Assembly: GCF_013702265.1 (NCBI RefSeq)
Contig: NZ_CP059348.1
Coordinates: 2,046,001-2,110,000 of the forward strand
DNA from: Providencia rettgeri
Lineage (GTDB): Bacteria; Pseudomonadota; Gammaproteobacteria; Enterobacterales; Enterobacteriaceae
Reading direction: 5' to 3'
DNA: 64,000 bases
Under the pieces are notes generated by a model that worked only from the letters and a program-made list of their open reading frames with translations, did not search any database and had not been told where the DNA came from. This document shows, piece after piece, positions 45,620-54,187 of the stretch. The position numbers and the translations under genes are program-made. Position 1 is the stretch's first letter, and every line of letters starts with the position of its first letter.

Positions 45620-46813
45620 TTATATTGCCAATGCGAGAGTTTGTTTATTTTTAATTCGCATGCCGTTGAGCATACTTAACCATGCCAGCACTGTCACCAC
45701 CATTAAGATAATAAAGATAAAATACGGAGGAAGTTCAGTCAGAACGAAACCCGTCATCATAGGGTTAAATGCCCCGCCAAGTAATCCTAGCGCCTGAGCA
45801 GAAAAATAGCTGGATTTCATGCCTTCAGGGGCAATGCTATCAATTAGCATATATTCCCCCGGTGCGTAAATGAGTTCGCCCAAAGTGAAGATAAATGAGC
45901 CTAGCGCCCATAAATAGAGGTTATCTCCAGATCCCATAAAGACAGCTAATCCCCCTAAAAAGAATATGCTACCAATGGTCATTAAGCGTCTTAAGTTATC
46001 CGGCGTAATACGTTTGCCTACCGTATATTGCAAAGTGACAACGACGACGGCGTTGACGGGTAAAATCACACCAATTACCGCTTGTGCAAAATCACTGTTG
46101 GCTACAGTGATCACATATTGGGAGATCCACGTGGTAAAAGAGCCAAATACGAGTGAACCAAGAAAAGTGGAGAGAATAAACCAAGCCAATGCACGGTCGT
46201 GGAGCATTGCTTTGGGGTTCCACACTCGAGGTTGACCATCAACATGGCTTGCAGGTTTGGTGCTTTGAACAAACCGCTGAATAAAAAAGATTGGAGCGGC
46301 TGCGGAGACCGCCGCCAGCCAAAATGGCAAATTAATGCTGTACATTAATAACCATGTGCCCATTGGTGGCCCGACCGTCCAACCGATATTAATAAAGGTG
46401 TAGTTGAGCGAAAATACTTTAGTCTTTAAGGAAAATGACAAAGTATCTGCAAAATAGCCTTTTAAAACAGTTGAAAAAACAGAATAAGAGCAGTTAATTA
46501 GTGAGAAAAATATAATCACCAATAGTGCATTGTTCATGAGCGGAATGGCGATAAATCCACAAATAAACGCTATCACCGCAATAAGCATGCAGCGTTTTTT
46601 GTCGACTTTATCCGCCAGCATGCCAAATCCCATACTGAACAACACGCCGACCGTTAAGGCGATAGTCATAGCAACACCGACGATATCGATCGCCATATGG
46701 TATTGGCGTGTCAGATAGATCGCCATAAATGGTAATGTGGCGCCGCGCCCGATGGTTAATAGCAGCGAAGACGCGAGCAGGGCAGTATTCGAGATATTGG
46801 ATTTAGAAAACAT
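45620..46813 (-). CDS. ydeE: YdeE: MFS transporter (dipeptide/drug exporter)
   Basis: The 397-residue protein (E. coli 395) has twelve membrane helices. ALLASSLLLTIGRGATLPFM, DIVGVAMTIALTVGV, GFGMLADKVDKKRCM, NYTFINIGWTVGPPMGTWL and FTLGELIYAPGEYMLID follow E. coli YdeE nearly word for word. YdeE was reported to export dipeptides and, on overexpression, arabinose-like compounds. The gene is monocistronic; its promoter region has a 14-base direct repeat. Confidence 0.93.
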   Translation of the reverse strand: MFSKSNISNTALLASSLLLTIGRGATLPFMAIYLTRQYHMAIDIVGVAMTIALTVGVLFSMGFGMLADKVDKKRCMLIAVIAFICGFIAIPLMNNALLVIIFFSLINCSYSVFSTVLKGYFADTLSFSLKTKVFSLNYTFINIGWTVGPPMGTWLLMYSINLPFWLAAVSAAAPIFFIQRFVQSTKPASHVDGQPRVWNPKAMLHDRALAWFILSTFLGSLVFGSFTTWISQYVITVANSDFAQAVIGVILPVNAVVVVTLQYTVGKRITPDNLRRLMTIGSIFFLGGLAVFMGSGDNLYLWALGSFIFTLGELIYAPGEYMLIDSIAPEGMKSSYFSAQALGLLGGAFNPMMTGFVLTELPPYFIFIILMVVTVLAWLSMLNGMRIKNKQTLALAI

Positions 46814-46837
46814 GGCTCACGACCTAGGAGTACATTG

Positions 46838-46866
46838 TTGTTATAAAAATGATTGTTATAAAAATG
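46838..46866. repeat. 14-base direct repeat in the ydeE promoter region
   Basis: TTGTTATAAAAATG occurs twice in tandem (46838-46851 and 46853-46866) with one base between, 25 to 53 bases before the ydeE start. On the minus strand each copy contains TTTTTATAAC, so both offer a -10-like element; the duplication may create two overlapping promoters or be replication slippage. Confidence 0.6.
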
Positions 46867-47049
46867 TTTTATGTGATTTTGTTATATAAAATACATAAAA
46901 TTACGGCACCAAGAAACGGGTTATTAGGGCGGGAAATCAAAACAATATTTTGATCATGCTATTGTGCCATTGCCAACCAATTATCTGGCTAAAGATAGCG
47001 ATAGCACAGATAGTAGAGTTATCTGCTATCAGCTTAACTGCATAAAAAA

Positions 47050-47862
47050 TCAATTAATTATTGACTCATCATCCGATTTAATCGGCATATAAACCAAGAG
47101 TCGGTTGCCTTTCTCAATATCAAAAGTTAGCGAGGTATAATCATATTGCTGAGCGCGACCTTGATAAATAATATCTCGGACTCCAGTACACGGCTGGTAA
47201 ATCTCATGGCGATGCCATAAATCATAGAATGTCGATGATTCCGTACTTAACGTTTCAATGAGTTTTTTAATATTAGGATCGTGTTTGGTGCGTGCATAAT
47301 CTCGGCGGAAACTGGCTAATAGTTGCTGTGCGACCTGTGACCAGTTTGCAAATCGCTCTTGATAACGCGGATCCATAAACAATAAATACAAAAAATTACG
47401 GTAGTAAGGTTCGGCTTGTGAGAAATGGAAATGTTCGTCTGCTTGTGAGTTATAGGCCAATACATCCCAGTGCAGATTGAGCACATAGCATAAATAGTGA
47501 CTCGGAAAATCTGCGATTAATCGTGAAATTGCAGGAGGAACCGTATGCTCAGTATTCGCTGAAACGCTAGGTTCACGGTTTTGAGTAAGCAGATATAAAT
47601 GTTGGCGTTCTGCGCTATTCAAACGTAATGCCTGAGAAAGACTGTCTAAAAATTGATTAGAAACGCCAATTTCACGTCCTTGTTCTAGCCACGTATACCA
47701 AGTTAGCCCAACTCCAGCTAATGCAGCGACTTCTTCTCGACGTAATCCTGGAGTACGGCGGCGCGTCGAGCAGGGTAAACCTACCTGTTCTGGCGATACG
47801 CTTTCACGTTTGTTTTTTAAAAAATTGGCGAGTTCAGGACGAGTTCGTTGTCTATTTTTCAT
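47050..47862 (-). CDS. XRE-family regulator with MmyB-like ligand domain
   Basis: The 270-residue protein has an N-terminal helix-turn-helix with the hallmark RRTPGLRREEVAALAGVGLTWYTWLEQGR (residues 35-63) and a C-terminal MmyB-like (PAS-related) domain with YLCYVLNLHWDVLAYN. In MmyB this domain binds a fatty acid. It is divergent from a DHA2 MFS exporter across 102 bases with a partial dyad at 47872-47890 (CTTTTA and TATAAG halves), so it probably represses that gene. Confidence 0.9.
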   Translation of the reverse strand: MKNRQRTRPELANFLKNKRESVSPEQVGLPCSTRRRTPGLRREEVAALAGVGLTWYTWLEQGREIGVSNQFLDSLSQALRLNSAERQHLYLLTQNREPSVSANTEHTVPPAISRLIADFPSHYLCYVLNLHWDVLAYNSQADEHFHFSQAEPYYRNFLYLLFMDPRYQERFANWSQVAQQLLASFRRDYARTKHDPNIKKLIETLSTESSTFYDLWHRHEIYQPCTGVRDIIYQGRAQQYDYTSLTFDIEKGNRLLVYMPIKSDDESIIN

Positions 47863-47964
47863 AGCCTAATACTTTTAGTAATAGTATAAGTGGTTAAATT
47901 GTAACAGGATAATAGGTTGATTATAGTCCTCATTTATTCATCTGTCTTGGTTAATGAGTGTACT

Positions 47965-49383
47965 ATGAATCAACAACAAAGAGCGGCATTAGGTGTTTTA
48001 TTATTGGCGGGGTTTGTCACCATATTTGACCTGTTTGTGGTGAATGTCGCCATCGTGAGTATCGAGAAATCGTTAAATGCTAATTTGACAGAATTAACGC
48101 TAATTATTGTCGGCTATGAGCTGGCTTTCGGTTTATTGCTGATTACGGGGGGACGACTGGGGGATATTTTTGGTAAGCGAACGCTATATCGGATTGGAAT
48201 GTTTTGGTTTGTATTTTCATCATTATTATGTGCGATTGCGCCGACTGCTTTATTACTCGTTGCAGCACGTCTCATTCAAGGATTATCTGCCGCGCTACTT
48301 TTCCCGCAGGTGTATTCCAGCATTCGGATTAACTTTACAGAATACCAAGCTAAAAAAGCGTTTGGTTATTTAGGCATGACATTAGGTTTAGCTGCAATTG
48401 CTGGGCAGGCATTAGGTGGCTGGTTAATTACGCTTGATCTTTTTGGGCTAGGATGGCGAACTATTTTTCTGGTTAACTTACCGATTGGCGTTATTGCATT
48501 AGGGTTTTCCCGTTATTTACTTGAAGGGGATAAATTGCAAATTAATCTTGATTGGTTGGGTGTGCTGTTATCCAGTGTTGGCATTGGTTGTGGATTATTG
48601 CCGTTTTTAATGCTGCCAGTATGGGGCTGGAATATGATGAGTAGCGGGTTATTCGCAGTGGGTTGTTTGGTTTTAGGCTGCTTTGTTTATTACGAAATTG
48701 AGCGAGAAAAACGCCAATTAACACCTTTATTCAGTATGCGAATTTTGCTCAATATACCTTTTATTATTGGGCTAATGGTCGTCATGAGCGTGTATGCAAC
48801 ATCATCAGTATTTCCTTTGTTACTTTCTATTCTGCTGCAAAATGGGTTTGGCTTAACGCCACTTACTGCAGGGTTGGTGTTTGTTCCTTCCAGCATTGGA
48901 TTCGTTGTATCGTCTTTTTTGACACCAAAATGGGTTTACCGCTGGGGAGATAAAACCCTGTTATGGGGAGCTATCCTGTATGGGGCAAGCTATCTTTTGT
49001 TAATCGTCGCGTTAAGTGGTGGCCAATTTGGTGCCGGAATTTGGGCGTTATCACCCATTTTATGTGCGATTGGTTTTACTCAAGGCATGATTATGACGCC
49101 AATGCTTAATTTAGTCCTTTCCAAAGTGTCTCACAGAGAAACGGGAATGGCTTCAGGTTTGACGGCGACACTCCAGCAAATAGGTGCAGCGGTTGGTGCT
49201 ACGGTCGCTTCGGTGATCTTGCAGTATGGATTGATTCATTTCGAAGATGGAAATTCTCTGGAAACTTTACGTCAAGCAACATGTTTAAGCTTGAGTTTCA
49301 ATGTATTAATGGCGATATGCGCGGCGTTGTTGCTGAAGAGGTTGGTTGCGAAAGTGAACTTCAAACCCTGTTCGAATCATTAA
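47965..49383 (+). CDS. DHA2-family MFS exporter (EmrB/QacA type)
   Basis: The protein has about 472 residues from the ATG at 47965; the frame extends 16 codons further without a ribosome-binding site. It shows about fourteen membrane helices, the first-helix phrase VTIFDLFVVNVAIVSIEKSL (acidic residue in helix 1, DHA2 hallmark), GGRLGDIFGKRTLYRIGM for motif A and SGLTATLQQIGAAVGATVASVIL late in the chain. It likely exports cationic drugs or dyes. It is controlled, by position, by the divergent XRE protein. No EmrA-type adaptor is beside it. Confidence 0.9.
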   Translation: MNQQQRAALGVLLLAGFVTIFDLFVVNVAIVSIEKSLNANLTELTLIIVGYELAFGLLLITGGRLGDIFGKRTLYRIGMFWFVFSSLLCAIAPTALLLVAARLIQGLSAALLFPQVYSSIRINFTEYQAKKAFGYLGMTLGLAAIAGQALGGWLITLDLFGLGWRTIFLVNLPIGVIALGFSRYLLEGDKLQINLDWLGVLLSSVGIGCGLLPFLMLPVWGWNMMSSGLFAVGCLVLGCFVYYEIEREKRQLTPLFSMRILLNIPFIIGLMVVMSVYATSSVFPLLLSILLQNGFGLTPLTAGLVFVPSSIGFVVSSFLTPKWVYRWGDKTLLWGAILYGASYLLLIVALSGGQFGAGIWALSPILCAIGFTQGMIMTPMLNLVLSKVSHRETGMASGLTATLQQIGAAVGATVASVILQYGLIHFEDGNSLETLRQATCLSLSFNVLMAICAALLLKRLVAKVNFKPCSNH

Positions 49384-49409
49384 AAAGAGCGCAAGGGAAT
49401 GCGCTCTTT
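49384..49409. terminator. Bidirectional terminator between DHA2 exporter and yqhD
   Basis: AAAGAGCGCA pairs perfectly with TGCGCTCTTT around six bases, starting immediately after the exporter stop. The minus strand ends in TTTTT, a good tail for yqhD. Confidence 0.88.
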
Positions 49410-49441
49410 CGAACTTTCAACCTTTCAATAAAATGCGGTCA

Positions 49442-50599
49442 TTATAATGAAGCGAGATAAATTCGGCGGCTCACTTCAGGGGTAATATCACGATGTTCTC
49501 CGAGTGTCACCATGCTATGTGCCACAAGGCTTTCGACTAAAGGCTCTACGATTTCTTGGTTGAGCTGATAATCTTTAAAGCGAGTTTTCACGTGCATTGA
49601 TTCGAAAAAGTCTCTTGTTAATTCAATGGCTTTGAGTGCTTTTTCTTTTTCGCTGCCTTCACGGATATCCCAGACACGTTCCGCATACTGCGCCATTTTC
49701 GCTTGTTTCTGAGGTAGTTTTTCTTCCATTAAGGAAGGCAGGATGATAGCTAAGGTTTGGGCATGATCTAAACCGTAGAGAACGGTGATTTCATGACCTA
49801 ACATGTGGGTTGCCCAGTCTTGCGGTACGCCAACACCAATTAAACCATTTAACGCTAATGTTGCTGTCCACATTAAATTGGCGCGAACATCGTAATTGGT
49901 TGGATTTGCTAAGGCTTTCGGACCAATATCGATCAAAGTTCTCAGTAGACCTTCAGCAAATGCGTCTTGAACATTGGCATTCACAGGGTAGGTGAGGTAC
50001 TGCTCGATAACGTGTACAAACGCATCCACAACCCCATTACTGATTTGGCGAGGCGGTAATGTGTAGGTTTTAACTGGGTCTAAAATAGAAAATTGTGGGA
50101 AAACTTTATCACTCATAAAGGCTAATTTTGCATGTAATTCCTCACGGGTGATCACAGAACCTTTGTTCATTTCAGAGCCAGTTGCAGGGAGGGTCAACAC
50201 TGTACCAAAAGGTAATGCGTGTTTAATAGTGGCACCACCGCTGGTCACTACTTCCCATTTATCTCCTGCGTAATTGACTGCTGCCGCGATAAATTTAGTG
50301 CCATCAATGACGGATCCACCGCCAACGGCCAGTAAAAAATCATAACCTTCGCGTTCAATCTGCGCGACAGCTTTGATTAAGGTTTCATAGCGAGGGTTGG
50401 CTTCAATCCCACCAAAATAGCCAATTTGGCGATTTTTCAATGCGCTAGCAACTTCATCGAGGGTGCCATTCTTGCGAGCACTTTCACCGCCAAATAGCAC
50501 AAGGACTTTTGCATTCGCGGGAACCAATCGGTCCAATTCACTTATTTTACCTTCACCAAAAACAATGCGCGTTGGGTTGTAAAACTCAAAATTATTCAT
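49442..50599 (-). CDS. yqhD: YqhD: NADPH-dependent aldehyde reductase/iron-containing alcohol dehydrogenase
   Basis: The enzyme reduces many short aldehydes with NADPH in the cytosol and helps detoxify lipid-peroxidation aldehydes. The protein has 385 residues from the ATG at 50599 (AAAGG seven bases before); E. coli YqhD has 387. NNFEFYNPTRIVFGEGKI, AVGGGSVIDGTKFIAAA (cofactor), LPATGSEMN, NGVVDAFVHVIEQY and THMLGHEITVLYGLDHAQTLAI (metal ligands Asp, His, His, His) are present. In E. coli yqhD is activated by YqhC; here no yqhC is adjacent, and a TetR gene is divergent. Confidence 0.95.
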   Translation of the reverse strand: MNNFEFYNPTRIVFGEGKISELDRLVPANAKVLVLFGGESARKNGTLDEVASALKNRQIGYFGGIEANPRYETLIKAVAQIEREGYDFLLAVGGGSVIDGTKFIAAAVNYAGDKWEVVTSGGATIKHALPFGTVLTLPATGSEMNKGSVITREELHAKLAFMSDKVFPQFSILDPVKTYTLPPRQISNGVVDAFVHVIEQYLTYPVNANVQDAFAEGLLRTLIDIGPKALANPTNYDVRANLMWTATLALNGLIGVGVPQDWATHMLGHEITVLYGLDHAQTLAIILPSLMEEKLPQKQAKMAQYAERVWDIREGSEKEKALKAIELTRDFFESMHVKTRFKDYQLNQEIVEPLVESLVAHSMVTLGEHRDITPEVSRRIYLASL

Positions 50600-50817
50600 A
50601 TACAAACCTTTGGTTGGGAATGGTAGGGGATGTCATTTGGCATCGGTTAGGGTTAAAAACGTTGAGATCACACTAGTATACACTCGAAACTATTCAAAGG
50701 ATGATCAAAAAATTTGATTGGGACTTGGTTTATTTATCGCTGTATTTTCAATTTACTATCTTAGGCGGTACCGTGATTGTGGGGAAAGACAAAGGGATAG
50801 AATTAAATAATAATTCG

Positions 50818-50845
50818 ACGCATTTAATGCGTGCCGACGTATAAT
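50818..50845 (+). promoter_or_regulatory. Promoter and palindromic operator of the TetR gene
   Basis: ACGCATT-T-AATGCGT (50818-50832) is a perfect 15-base palindrome. A TATAAT at 50840-50845 is a consensus -10, which places the palindrome over the -35 region, as expected for an autorepressed TetR gene. A second, weaker copy (ACTCATTTAGTG, near 50849) follows. Confidence 0.6.
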
Positions 50846-50881
50846 ATGACTCATTTAGTGTAATTAGGGTTTCAGCTGCAT

Positions 50882-51544
50882 ATGACAGAAATAAATAAGA
50901 ACACACTCTCTTCGGAGTTGACGAAAGAAAAATTAATCAATGAAGGCATCAAACAGTTTGCTCTTTATGGTATTAATGGCGTAAGAACTCGTCAACTGGC
51001 TGAATGTGCGGGAGTTAACCAATCAGCCATCCCTTATCATATGGGAGGAAAGATGGGTGTCTATGCAGCTGTTATCCATAAAATTGCGGCAGATCTTGCC
51101 CAAATGAGCAATGTGAGCGTATTTGATGTGCAGTTTGAGCAATTAAAAGCACAGGCAAGCCATGAGGTAATAGAAGCTGAATCATTACTCCGGTTATTAA
51201 TAAAAGGGCTGGGGTTGGCGTTGTTGTCACCGGGGCATGAATATTATTCCATATTAATCCTAAGAGAGCAGTTGGAGCCTACCGAAAACGCCGAGATTAT
51301 TTTTAAAGAGTTTATTGAGCCTTTTCATTCTCGATTAACGTCACTTGTTCAATTTATTACGAATGAAGATCGGGCGACGGCGATTATTTCTGCACATGCT
51401 TTAATTGGGCAAGTTTTGGGATTCGTGATTGCGAAAAAATCACTATTAAAACGATTGAATCAAGAAAATATTGATAAAGATTTATTGGATAAAATCCTAG
51501 AGCAAGTGAGTGTATTTGCGTGTAATGCCATCATATCTCGTTAA
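50882..51544 (+). CDS. TetR-family regulator (CecR/DUF1956-like)
   Basis: The 220-residue protein has the TetR helix-turn-helix at residues 15-60 (EGIKQFALYGINGVRTRQLAECAGVNQSAIPYHMGGK) and a C-terminal region like the CecR group (LLRLLIKGLGLALLSPGHEYYSILILREQLEPTE). CecR-type proteins control drug-efflux and detoxification genes. It is divergent from yqhD, and the ferredoxin and ClbS-like genes follow on the same strand 90 bases later; either side may be its target. Its promoter carries a palindrome over the -35 region. Confidence 0.88.
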   Translation: MTEINKNTLSSELTKEKLINEGIKQFALYGINGVRTRQLAECAGVNQSAIPYHMGGKMGVYAAVIHKIAADLAQMSNVSVFDVQFEQLKAQASHEVIEAESLLRLLIKGLGLALLSPGHEYYSILILREQLEPTENAEIIFKEFIEPFHSRLTSLVQFITNEDRATAIISAHALIGQVLGFVIAKKSLLKRLNQENIDKDLLDKILEQVSVFACNAIISR

Positions 51545-51634
51545 TTTTTAATTTATGTCATGTTAATTTTAAACCGTTGCATTAAGATGATAGAAAGCGA
51601 TTAAGCTTAATCATCAAAGGTAAACGAATAGATT

Positions 51635-52519
51635 ATGCGGCGGTTCATTCAATTAGATCTTCCTCCAGAACCTGTTATTAATGAAAAGTGTGTCCATAAG
51701 CGCTTGAAAAATAGTGTTTGTGACAACTGTGCGAGCAGTTGTCCAGTGGGTGCGATTTCTTTTGGTTTTATGGATGCGAAAATTGATAATGAACTGTGTT
51801 ATCAATGCGGTAACTGCCTGTTTACCTGTCCAGTCGATGCCATTGAGAATATTCAGCCTCATGAACGAACCTACCAAAATGGTTTTTTGGTTATCAGCCA
51901 TGATGAACCTCTCGCCAGCCCTGAAGAACTGATTGTTTGGCATCGCCAATATGCTATTCGAGGTATGCAAATTCCTGAACCGCTGGTGGACAAATGGTTG
52001 CCAGCCTTAGCCGCATTAAATTTAAAATTGGAAGCATTACAAGAGCCTATTTGGAGTTTGACCATCACCAAACCTGCGGAAGTGGACAATGGGCGTCGTA
52101 GAATGCTTTTTCGTCAAAAATTAGATAGTCAGCCATTAGACAGTGACAAGGTCAAAACGGGATTGAATGCCAGAAAACAGTTTTATCCTGAAGATAGCTG
52201 GTTCCATATTGCATTAGATACGGCGAGCTGTATTTTATGTGGTGCGTGCGCAAAAGTGTGCGATGAGCAGGCGATAGAGCTTGAAGACCATCAATTTAGT
52301 TTAGACGATAAGCGTTGTACAGGCTGTATGAGTTGCCAAGTGGTCTGTTTCCCAAAATCAATTCAAGTTCATCCTCATGTTGCAAAAAATAGCGAACCAC
52401 AGAATTTCCATTATTTCGATGGAACATGCCAAAAATGCCAATTACCTTTTTCGGCATGGACTGCGGAAGAAACTCTGTGTCCAATTTGCGCACAACATAA
52501 ACAGCAAGGCTGGTTATAA
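51635..52519 (+). CDS. Four-cluster [4Fe-4S] ferredoxin-like protein with C-terminal zinc-ribbon motif
   Basis: I do not recognise a named family. The 294-residue protein has two pairs of iron-sulfur motifs: an N-terminal pair (C29-C32-C36-P with C19, and C55-C58-C61-C65-P) and a second pair (C199-C202-C205-C209 and C228-C231-C234-C238), joined by a 130-residue linker without cysteines. The end has CxxC at 265/268 and 282/285, a zinc-ribbon or rubredoxin-like knuckle. There is no signal peptide or membrane helix, so it is a cytosolic electron carrier or maturation factor. Its stop is directly followed by the ATG of the ClbS-like gene. Confidence 0.85.
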   Translation: MRRFIQLDLPPEPVINEKCVHKRLKNSVCDNCASSCPVGAISFGFMDAKIDNELCYQCGNCLFTCPVDAIENIQPHERTYQNGFLVISHDEPLASPEELIVWHRQYAIRGMQIPEPLVDKWLPALAALNLKLEALQEPIWSLTITKPAEVDNGRRRMLFRQKLDSQPLDSDKVKTGLNARKQFYPEDSWFHIALDTASCILCGACAKVCDEQAIELEDHQFSLDDKRCTGCMSCQVVCFPKSIQVHPHVAKNSEPQNFHYFDGTCQKCQLPFSAWTAEETLCPICAQHKQQGWL

Positions 52520-53038
52520 ATGAGTGTGCCGCAAACAAAAGCTGAACTGCTTTTAACTATTGATAAAAACTTTAGTAAATTAATTAGTTACCTCAACTCA
52601 ATCCCGCCAAAAATGACCTCAGATAACTCAATGGATGGACATGCCAAAGGAACGGAAATGAGTGTTCGTGACCTCGTTTCGTATCTGATCGGATGGAATG
52701 CACTTGTTGTAAAGTGGATCACTTCTGATGCTAAAGGCCAGCCTGTCGATTTTCCAGAAACTGGCTATAAGTGGAATCAGCTTGGTCTTCTTGCTCAAAA
52801 GTTTTACTCAGATTACCGTGAGTTAAGTTATGAATTGTTAGTGGTTGAACTTCAGGCTGTAAAAAATGAAGTTGTGAAGCTTATTGATGAGCGTACCGAT
52901 GATGTTTTATATGGAAGATCATGGTACACAAAATGGACGATGGGGCGAATGATCTCATTCAACACATCTTCGCCGTATGCCAACGCTAATGGAAGATTAA
53001 GAAAGTGGGCAAAAAATAATAATATCAGTTTAAAGTAA
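52520..53038 (+). CDS. ClbS/DfsB-family four-helix protein (colibactin self-resistance homologue, DUF1706)
   Basis: The 172-residue protein is clearly of the ClbS family: it shares VPQTKAELLLTIDKNFSKL, DGHAKGTEMSVRDLVSYLIGWN, FPETGYKWNQLGLLAQKFYSDY, LYGRSWYTKWTMGRMISFNTSSPYANANGRL with what I recall of E. coli ClbS (170 residues). ClbS opens the electrophilic cyclopropane of colibactin and protects the DNA of producers. Here there is no polyketide or peptide synthetase in the window, so it may give resistance to outside toxins or do another job. Its ATG immediately follows the ferredoxin stop (TAA then ATG), implying translational coupling. Confidence 0.92.
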   Translation: MSVPQTKAELLLTIDKNFSKLISYLNSIPPKMTSDNSMDGHAKGTEMSVRDLVSYLIGWNALVVKWITSDAKGQPVDFPETGYKWNQLGLLAQKFYSDYRELSYELLVVELQAVKNEVVKLIDERTDDVLYGRSWYTKWTMGRMISFNTSSPYANANGRLRKWAKNNNISLK

Positions 53039-53112
53039 GAATCAGAGTGAAATTATATGGACGAAAAATCGCTCTATGCCTAAATTGTTAACCTGACTAC
53101 TTTTAATGTATA

Positions 53113-53142
53113 AAATAAGCGCCTTTATTCAGGCGCGTATTT
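53113..53142. terminator. Bidirectional terminator between ClbS-like and alpha/beta-hydrolase genes
   Basis: GCGCCT (53119-53124) pairs with AGGCGC (53131-53136); the flanks AAATA and TATTT extend the stem across a mismatch and provide U-rich tails in both directions. Confidence 0.75.
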
Positions 53143-53157
53143 ACAAACTTAACGTTA

Positions 53158-54051
53158 TTAATTCACTTCACTCTCTCGCATATTCTCAATAATCATTTCA
53201 GCAATTTGAGGGTTTAATGCGGCTGGCGTATCGTGCCCCATACCTTCAATCACTTCTAATTTTGCTGTTTCAATATTATCAAAAATATCCTGACCTGAAG
53301 TGACGGGGAATAATGGGTCAATAGAACCGTGGATCACCAGCGTTGGGGCAGTGATAGCACCGAGGAGAGGTCTTAGATCACCCGTTACTGCAACGGCAGC
53401 TAACTGACGTTTAGTACCTTCAGGGGAGTAATTACGCTGGAATGCTTGTGTAATATAGTCACGGCAATTTTCTTCATCGAACGGCACGCACGTTGAACCA
53501 ATACGACGGTAAAATGCGAGTTGCCCAGCAACGTATCCGTCAAAATCTTGTTTAGGATCTACGCTAGGAGACATTAGCATTTTCATGACATCCGGCTCGC
53601 TTTGCGGCAATTGAGGATTGCCAGTTGATGACATAATTGGGCAAAGTGAAAGAGTGCGGTTCGGAACTTTTGATGCAACCACTTGCGCTATCATTCCTCC
53701 CATCGAACGCCCTACAATATGGGCTTTCTCAATGGATAAGCTATCTAGCAAGGCGATAATATCATCGGCCATTTCAAATAAGGTGTAGGGAACATCGACA
53801 TGCTCGCCGTTTTGTAAGCGCTCAGCCATTTCTCCGATATTTAGTGGCGGGTAATTATCTAAATGTGGCGATAAACCCGCATCACGGTTATCGGGACGAA
53901 TAATATAAAAACCTGCATCGACAATTTGTTGGCAAAATTCTGATGTCCAACTAATGTTATGTCCACCTAACCCTGCAATAAGTACGACTGCAGGGTGTTC
54001 TGGCTGACCAAAGGTATCGTAGTACAATGTTAATGGTGCTGTTTTTGTCAT
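53158..54051 (-). CDS. Alpha/beta-hydrolase
   Basis: The 297-residue cytosolic protein has the fold's landmarks: VVLIAGLGGHNISW (oxyanion strand), RPDNRDAGLS, nucleophile elbow GRSMGGM with S116, a probable acid in HGSIDPLFPV and the histidine in EGMGHDTP. The pattern DNRDAGLS is typical of the esterase/haloperoxidase-like group that includes many polyketide tailoring or lactone-cleaving hydrolases. Substrate unknown. It stands alone. Confidence 0.88.
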   Translation of the reverse strand: MTKTAPLTLYYDTFGQPEHPAVVLIAGLGGHNISWTSEFCQQIVDAGFYIIRPDNRDAGLSPHLDNYPPLNIGEMAERLQNGEHVDVPYTLFEMADDIIALLDSLSIEKAHIVGRSMGGMIAQVVASKVPNRTLSLCPIMSSTGNPQLPQSEPDVMKMLMSPSVDPKQDFDGYVAGQLAFYRRIGSTCVPFDEENCRDYITQAFQRNYSPEGTKRQLAAVAVTGDLRPLLGAITAPTLVIHGSIDPLFPVTSGQDIFDNIETAKLEVIEGMGHDTPAALNPQIAEMIIENMRESEVN

Positions 54052-54187
54052 TTTATTTCCCTATTTTTGGCGATAGCTATTTATGCAATAACTCAGCAAG
54101 AAAGGCTAGCGCTAAAAAAAACAATCGTTACCAATTTAAACGCCATTTACTTTAGTTATTAATAATAAATCGACTTTGTTAGAGAAC

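Noticed and set aside
52520-53038. A colibactin-type biosynthetic cluster around the ClbS homologue
   Set aside because: No polyketide synthase, peptide synthetase, phosphopantetheinyl transferase or peptidase gene is in the window; only the resistance-type gene is present.
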